DNA from: JAKZVK01 sp965237575
GTDB taxonomy: Bacteria > Acidobacteriota > Terriglobia > Bryobacterales > UBA6623
Direction: 5' to 3'
NCBI GenBank assembly: GCA_965237575.1
Contig: CBDEGI010000003.1
Coordinates: forward strand, 1 to 64,000
DNA length: 64,000 nt
The notes beneath the pieces are model-generated. The model saw nothing but the letters and a program-made list of their open reading frames with translations, had not been told where the DNA came from and made no database searches. This document shows, one piece after another, positions 59,616 through 64,000 of this stretch. The position numbers and the translations under genes are program-made. The first letter of the stretch is position 1. Every line of letters starts with the position of its first letter.

Positions 59616-60617
59616 TTACCGGACCCGCACGACGGAGCCTTTTGCGGCGGACTCTTCGGCGGCCAAGCACGCGCGCACCGCTTCTAGGGCCTCTTCAGGC
59701 GTGACGATCTCGGGCTTGTTACCCGCGAGCAGGCAGTTCGCAAAGTACGCGAGCTCCTCGCGCAGAGCCCCCGAGCGCACTCCATGCAGACGCGGCCAGT
59801 AGGTCGTGTCAGGAGAACGCCAGCCGTCTTGGTCGCACACGGAGAAGTTGGGATGGGTTTCGTGGATGTGAAGCGATCCTTTGGTCCCGATAACCTCGAT
59901 GCGCTCGTCAATCTGGAACGGAGTTTTCCGCGGCAGGAACCAGACGTTTTCGCACACCCCGATGGCGCCGTCCTCAAACCGGTACATAGTCCAGCCGAGG
60001 TCCGGATGTCTCAGGCCTCGTACGGATAGTGTCTGCGCATAGGCAGTCTCGATTGTGGAGCCACTGAACCACAGCATCAAATCGGTGTCGTGCACGGCGT
60101 CGCCGATGATCGGCCCGATCTTGTCGAGGACGCCCTCACTGACCGAAGCGGGGATGTTGCGGCGGGCGTACATAGAGACAATCTTGCCGATGGCTCCAGA
60201 GTCGATTTCGGCCTTGGCTGCGGCGTGGCGGGGATTGAAGCGGCAGATGTGGCCCACCATGAAAGCCTTGGAGGAGACCTTGGCGGCGCGAACGATGGCC
60301 TCGCAGTCGGCCAGCGTCGAAGCCATCGGCTTTTCTAAGAAAACGTGTTTGCCGGCCTCCATCGCTGCCAGGGTGGGTTCCACGTGCTGGTCCCACATGG
60401 TGACCACCGAGACAGCTTCCAACGCCGAGTCGGCGAGCAATTCGTTGTAGTCGGTATACACCCGTGACACTTGGAATCGGTCGGCCAACTCCTTGAGGCG
60501 TTCCTGCCGCCGTGTGCATAGGGCGAACAGCTCCACCTGCGGCAGATCGAGAAGCACCTCGCAATGCTTCTCGCCAAACCAACCCAGACCAATGACTCCG
60601 AACTTGATTCGTTTCAC
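59616..60617 (-). CDS. Gfo/Idh/MocA-family NAD(P)-dependent oxidoreductase
   Basis: 333 aa, intact. The N-terminal Rossmann fold has IKFGVIGLGWFGEKHCEVLL and the EKP motif GKHVFLEKPMASTLADCEAI near residue 95. The C-terminal half contains the substrate-site helix IIGDAVHDTDLMLWFSG with the usual DxxxH arrangement (GDAVHDTD). Members oxidise or reduce sugars, inositols or related polyols. The start is ATG 60617. No clear operon partner; the NHL gene lies about 85 bp upstream on the same strand. Substrate unknown. Confidence 0.85.
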   Translation of the reverse strand: MKRIKFGVIGLGWFGEKHCEVLLDLPQVELFALCTRRQERLKELADRFQVSRVYTDYNELLADSALEAVSVVTMWDQHVEPTLAAMEAGKHVFLEKPMASTLADCEAIVRAAKVSSKAFMVGHICRFNPRHAAAKAEIDSGAIGKIVSMYARRNIPASVSEGVLDKIGPIIGDAVHDTDLMLWFSGSTIETAYAQTLSVRGLRHPDLGWTMYRFEDGAIGVCENVWFLPRKTPFQIDERIEVIGTKGSLHIHETHPNFSVCDQDGWRSPDTTYWPRLHGVRSGALREELAYFANCLLAGNKPEIVTPEEALEAVRACLAAEESAAKGSVVRVR

Positions 60618-60702
60618 ATGATCCCCTTCTTGCGGCTCTCAAGACAGATCGAACAAAACGCCGAAACGTGCCGCCCTGCTAATGCTTGTGGCCGGTCCTC
60701 AG

Positions 60703-61607
60703 CTAATCCCTTGGTACGGCTTTGTGAATCGAAGCGGAGGCCACCGCGATGATCCCGACCTTGGAACTTGAGAAAACCTGGGACACCCGCGTCGCACCCT
60801 GCGGATGATCCAGTACGTAGACTTCCCCAGCGAGCCCGACTGCCACACCAGTCGGGTGAGCTAGATCTGGTGGTCCAGCTACTACCGCTATCTGGCCTGG
60901 AGGTGTCAACTTCAGGATGTGTTGCGTGCCGTAGTCGGCAACATAGATCTCCCCTTGTTGATTCAGGGCGAGTCCCATTGCCCGCTCAAGGCGAAAGCCC
61001 CCATTGACGGTCACCGTCGAAACGGTCCCGTCCGGTGCCAGTTTGCGGATGCGGCTTCGATCCGTCAGGTAGGGTCTCTTGTCAGGCCCCCAAGCCATAG
61101 AAGAACCATGCAAGTTGCCAACCTGGCCTTAGCACCCGGCCCGTCTGCGTGACCTGACGACACACCCCCGGCGAAGGAGGTCATTACGCCCCGTGGGCTG
61201 ATTCTCAGGATGCGGGTGCGCTCAGGGTAGCCAATGCAATAGATGTTCCCGTCTCGGTCGAGGGTGAAGGGATCCCCCCAAGCCCCGATCCTCGAGGCTC
61301 TTCTCCTCGTCAAGTGGGGATAGGCCCGGAGTATTTGCCCATCTGGCTTGATCTGCCAGACAACACTTTCCGATTCGGACACCGTGTACAGGTTCCCGAG
61401 CTCGTCTATGACGAGATGATGGGCTCCGCGGACTCGCTCATCTGTGACAAAAGCAGAAAGGTTTCCCCGCGTGTCGATTCGCATGATTCGCTCGGCGGGA
61501 CCGGAAAGGACAAAGTAGATCTGACCGGAGCGATCCACTACGATGCCAGATCCCGGGTGTGCAAGGGTCGTCGCCGCAGCCGCGAGCAGAAGCAAGAGGG
61601 GGCGCAT
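60703..61607 (-). CDS. Exported NHL-repeat beta-propeller protein, one frameshift
   Basis: About 300 codons. ATG 61607 gives a short leader (RPLLLLLAAAATTLAHPG). NHL-type blades follow: GIVVDRSGQIYFVLSGPA, HHLVIDELGNLYTVSESES, PFTLDRDGNIYCIGYPERTR and, after a frameshift near 61100, AMGLALNQQGEIYVADYGTQ and GVAVGLAGEVYVLDHPQGAT. The blades suggest an extracellular six-bladed propeller, either a binding protein or a lyase-like enzyme. No catalytic residues can be assigned. Confidence 0.7.
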
Positions 61608-61968
61608 CGAAGTACAGTCTAGCCCGTTGCGCGAGCCATCGCCGTCCAGTTGGAAATCGTGCGGCTCTGCTAAGGGAGATCCTCGAATCGCTGGCGCACT
61701 TGGCTGTGCCTTGGACAATCCACGACAGGTGTCGCTCCCTTCCTTCAATGGCATCGAAGACCACGGAGCGCGGCTAGATCCTGCCTTGTCGGCTAGCGTT
61801 TAGTAGCTCTGGTCGTGACCTACAGCCGGCTCGCAGCCGCACCTCTATCACGGCTGCCTCGGGGGCCCGTCGCGACGCTCTTGCCATCAGTCCAATTGCG
61901 CACGCGCGCAACAGGTAACGCCTCGCATCTGTGCATAGCTTCCTCCTCGCTCGTCCTACAATCAGGTC
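61608..61968. other. Intergenic region between NHL and the tandem small genes
   Basis: 360 bp, divergent. Presumed to hold promoters of both sides; no clear boxes or known motifs seen. Confidence 0.35.
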
Positions 61969-62478
61969 ATGAAGCCGCGAACCGATAGACAGAGAACCGG
62001 CAGCGCCCATCCAGATCCGAGCCGTCAGCCGGCTCCTGGGGATCGTCGTCCGCCGGGCTCCCGATCCGGACCCCGCTTGGAGCAGATTGCGCAAGCCGTG
62101 GGCGGCAGGGCTGTGCTCGCCGAACTTGCCTCCTATTGCCAAGACCCGAAGGTCAAACAGGTCCTCTCGCTGTGCAAGCCTTCAACGCAAGACACCAAAC
62201 CTCTCGCTGAGCTTTGCCAGGAGGTCGGCATCGAGCCGGGACGCTTTGTGGGGCAGCTGGTGGCGACGATGTGGCGATTCAATCTGGATCTCTCGAAGCT
62301 GGTTGTGGCGCAGTCCCTACCCGGCATCGTTGCCGCGACGGCCAAGGGGGCTCTTGAACCGGACGGGTACAAGGACCGCGAAGTGTTCCTGAAGCACATG
62401 ACCTCTGACCAGATCGCGGTTCAGTTCCGGGAGGAGGGGTTGAAGCGGCTCCAGTGCTCGGAAGACAGAGGTCCTTGA
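61969..62478 (+). CDS. Hypothetical protein, first of two tandem paralogs
   Basis: 169 aa, no family recognised. A basic, Pro/Arg-rich N-terminus (about 35 residues) is followed by a helical core: LEQIAQAVGGRAVLAELASY, DPKVKQVLSLCKPSTQDTKP, LAELCQEVGIEPGRFVGQLV and LPGIVAATAKGALEPDG. The core has the same order and spacing of motifs as the next gene four bases downstream, so the two are tandem duplicates. No signal peptide; probably cytoplasmic. It could be a phage- or plasmid-derived regulatory or packaging protein; that is a guess from size and neighbourhood. Confidence 0.6.
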   Translation: MKPRTDRQRTGSAHPDPSRQPAPGDRRPPGSRSGPRLEQIAQAVGGRAVLAELASYCQDPKVKQVLSLCKPSTQDTKPLAELCQEVGIEPGRFVGQLVATMWRFNLDLSKLVVAQSLPGIVAATAKGALEPDGYKDREVFLKHMTSDQIAVQFREEGLKRLQCSEDRGP

Positions 62479-62482
62479 CCTA

Positions 62483-62879
62483 ATGCCCACGCGGAAGTAC
62501 CTCGATCGGCTCGAGCATCTGGCCAGTCTCGGTAGGCTGAAAGACGCCAAAGCCGCCAACCCTTGGCTGCTCTTCCGGCCCCCGAACACAACCCTGGAGC
62601 ACCTGGCCAAGCCGCTCGGTGGGCGCCAGGCGCTGATCGAGCTGGCCCGGCTGTCGAAGGATGCGCACGTGCGCAAAGTGATCCGGGTGCACGACCTCCC
62701 TAAGCAGACGCAAGAGAGAGCGGACGAGCCTGGGGGAGCTGTGCTGGGCCTGTGGGGTGGATGAGGAGCACTTTCTGGGGGCGCTACTGGAGCGGCTCTG
62801 GGAACGCGGCGTCGACGCCATGCCGCTGATCGACCGCTGCGTAGGCATCTTGGCGAGAGAGCCTGGCCAGCAAGGGTAG
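62483..62879 (+). CDS. Hypothetical protein, second tandem paralog, frameshifted
   Basis: About 132 codons. ATG 62483 starts MPTRKYLDRLEHLASLGRLK. The core motif LAKPLGGRQALIELARLSKD then HVRKVIRVHDLPKQTQE parallels AVGGRAVLAELASYCQD and VKQVLSLCKPSTQD of the first gene. Near 62710-62720 the frame shifts; the frame that continues the similarity reads TSLGELCWACGVDEEHFLGA, LLERLWERGVDAMPLIDRC and ends at TAG 62877-62879. It begins 4 bp after the first gene stops, so the pair is one operon. Function unknown. Confidence 0.55.
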
Positions 62880-62930
62880 AGGGCAACTCCAAGTCGAGCT
62901 GCCCGCTTTCGACGCTGATCCGGGTTCTCG

Positions 62931-63050
62931 TCAACCCAGCACTGGTTTCGCCGACTCGCTCAGGATATGGACGATCCGGTCCAGTTGGTCTCGCGTGGTG
63001 ACAAACGGCGGAGCCAGACAGAACACGTCTACATGCAGTCGGGTGGAACG
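62931..63050 (-). pseudogene. Class III aminotransferase, C-terminal remnant
   Basis: One minus-strand frame reads LHVDVFCLAPPFVTTRDQLD then RIVHILSESAKPVLG and stop. This is the typical end of class III aminotransferases (APPFVTT...QLDRIV). No upstream aminotransferase sequence is present. Confidence 0.45.
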
Positions 63051-63120
63051 ATTCGCTCTTCTGAGCTTCCCCGTTGAGCTGGGGGGCAATTGAGCCGCAA
63101 AGGCCGCCGACGGTCAGATT

Positions 63121-63190
63121 TGCGCACGTGCGCAAAGGGCCCACGTGCGGAGTCCTTGAGCCGGTGCAAGCGAGAGCGGACGAGCCTGCG
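63121..63190 (+). repeat. Degenerate third copy of part of the tandem small gene
   Basis: tgcgcacgtgcgcaaag and cgagagcggacgagcctg occur in the same order here as at 62662-62732 inside the second tandem gene, with a diverged middle. It indicates a partial duplication. Confidence 0.5.
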
Positions 63191-63273
63191 TAGCAATGAT
63201 GGATCGAGAGCCCGGGGCGATCAGGAGTGGGGCCAACACAACTGCGCGGTTCGCAACTCCGCCGGAAACGGCG

Positions 63274-64000
63274 TCAGGGCTGATTGCGATCCTCCGCCAA
63301 CCGCAACACCGCCGGCTCGTTCACCTTCAGCACCCCGAAGCGAGCGTTATTCTGCGCCGTGACGTAGAGATATCCATCGCGGTAGACCAAGTCGTGCCCG
63401 TTGTCGTACCGAGGGACGCCGTCGAGTTGGATCTCTCGGCTCGGAAACAGCTCGCCGTTGCGGTACTGCGCCACAGAGACGAGATGGGTCGGGTCGGAAA
63501 CGTCGATCGCTTCCACGCATTCACCGCCGGCAACAAACAGTGCCCGCCCCACCAGGGTGAGACCCGTGGCGTCGATGTCGCATACGGGAAGGTTGGCTCT
63601 CTGAAAAATGTCACTGGGGTCACTGAGGTCCACAATGGCGACGCGGTCCGGGACGTAGGCTCCCACATAAGCGTGAGTCCCCTCAACGTGGACCCGGTTG
63701 GCGCCGCCGAGATCGAGCCTGCTCTCCGTGCCGGCGACGACGCGGCCCTCGGCCTCCCACTGCTCGCTCGGCAGCAGCCGACCCTCTTCGAGGACTCGGT
63801 AGACGCGCACCGCCGCTTCGGAGTCGCGGGAGGCATCGACGACAACAATTCGTTCCTCGCCGTAAGAGGCGATATCGTGGGGCCTGTCTTGCCCGTGAGC
63901 CCGCGCGTCGAGCACATCGGCGAGCCGCGGGTTTCGGGGTTCGCTCACGTCGAACACCGTGACGAAGCCCGTCTTGTTCGCTGAAAAGACGTAGCGGCCC
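63274..64000 (-). CDS. LVIVD-type beta-propeller protein, C-terminal part, runs off the window
   Basis: At least 240 codons; the frame is open through the right edge (GRYVFSANKTGFVTVFDVSE). Repeated LVIVD-type units: TVFDVSEPRNPRLADVLD, AYVGAYVPDRVAIVDLSDP, LFVAGGECVEAIDVSDPTHL and GYLYVTAQNNARFGVLKVNE. Such repeats form propellers in exported proteins. The C-terminus is at 63274. Catalytic function unknown; the start lies outside the window. Confidence 0.72.
   Translation of the reverse strand, partial: GRYVFSANKTGFVTVFDVSEPRNPRLADVLDARAHGQDRPHDIASYGEERIVVVDASRDSEAAVRVYRVLEEGRLLPSEQWEAEGRVVAGTESRLDLGGANRVHVEGTHAYVGAYVPDRVAIVDLSDPSDIFQRANLPVCDIDATGLTLVGRALFVAGGECVEAIDVSDPTHLVSVAQYRNGELFPSREIQLDGVPRYDNGHDLVYRDGYLYVTAQNNARFGVLKVNEPAVLRLAEDRNQP

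Overview
The window looks like a chromosomal segment of a high-GC member of the Acidobacteriota, most likely related to Solibacter/Bryobacterales. The evidence is the mix of families: a Solibacter-type TIGR03437 C-terminal domain, an Oar-like TonB-receptor fragment, four CRTAC1-type (FG-GAP/VCBS plus ASPIC/UnbV) loci, a PSD1/DUF1501 pair, SBBP propeller repeats, and duplicated hydantoinase/oxoprolinase genes. This assignment is inferred from family content; no rRNA or other marker gene is present.

Layout. 1-9.5 kb: the 3' end of a sodium/solute symporter, a secreted SBBP/PKD/TIGR03437 protein, a small chimeric piece of gene debris, and a DUF1501 plus PSD1-cytochrome pair, nearly all with frameshifts. 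9.7-24.6 kb: an insertion-sequence hot spot. It holds an intact IS1595-type element, a TPR gene, a CocE/NonD hydrolase, a CRTAC1 gene split by an IS1380-type element, a TonB-receptor fragment, a CRTAC1-TPR operon hit by an ISAzo13-type element and then cut off by a second, inverted IS1380 copy, and an amidohydrolase whose 3' half is lost at that IS. 25.7-48.8 kb: an apparently intact catabolic island without visible frameshifts. A rightward run (hyuB, hyuA, MFS, hyuA, hyuB, ceramidase-like hydrolase, FAD oxidase) is followed by two aminotransferases, a CRTAC1 protein, a PPC protein and threonine aldolase. A leftward run (FAD oxidase, ceramidase-like hydrolase, MFS, AraC regulator) closes it. 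48.8-50.7 kb: a poorly coding stretch with a tRNA-Ser 3'-end fragment. 50.7-57.5 kb: a giant secreted metalloprotease with 1.4-kb internal repeats, preceded by a small secreted protein whose 5' end is interrupted by a MITE related to the IS1595-type element. 57.5-64 kb: gene remnants (integrase C-terminus, PLP-enzyme N-terminus, aminotransferase C-terminus), an intact Gfo/Idh/MocA dehydrogenase, an NHL-repeat protein, a pair of tandem homologous small unknown proteins, and an LVIVD-type propeller running off the right edge.

How it fits together. The central island pairs ATP-dependent cyclic-amide hydrolysis (HyuA/HyuB) with amide-hydrolase-like proteins, FAD amine or amino-acid oxidases, transaminases, threonine aldolase and two MFS importers. 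It reads as a salvage locus for an N-substituted or cyclic amino-acid compound; the substrate is not visible in the sequence. The flanks show active mobile-element traffic and gene decay. Single-base frameshifts are patchy (dense at 1-20 kb, absent at 25.7-48.8 kb), and some may be sequencing errors, so frameshifted loci are given as whole genes with the breaks noted.
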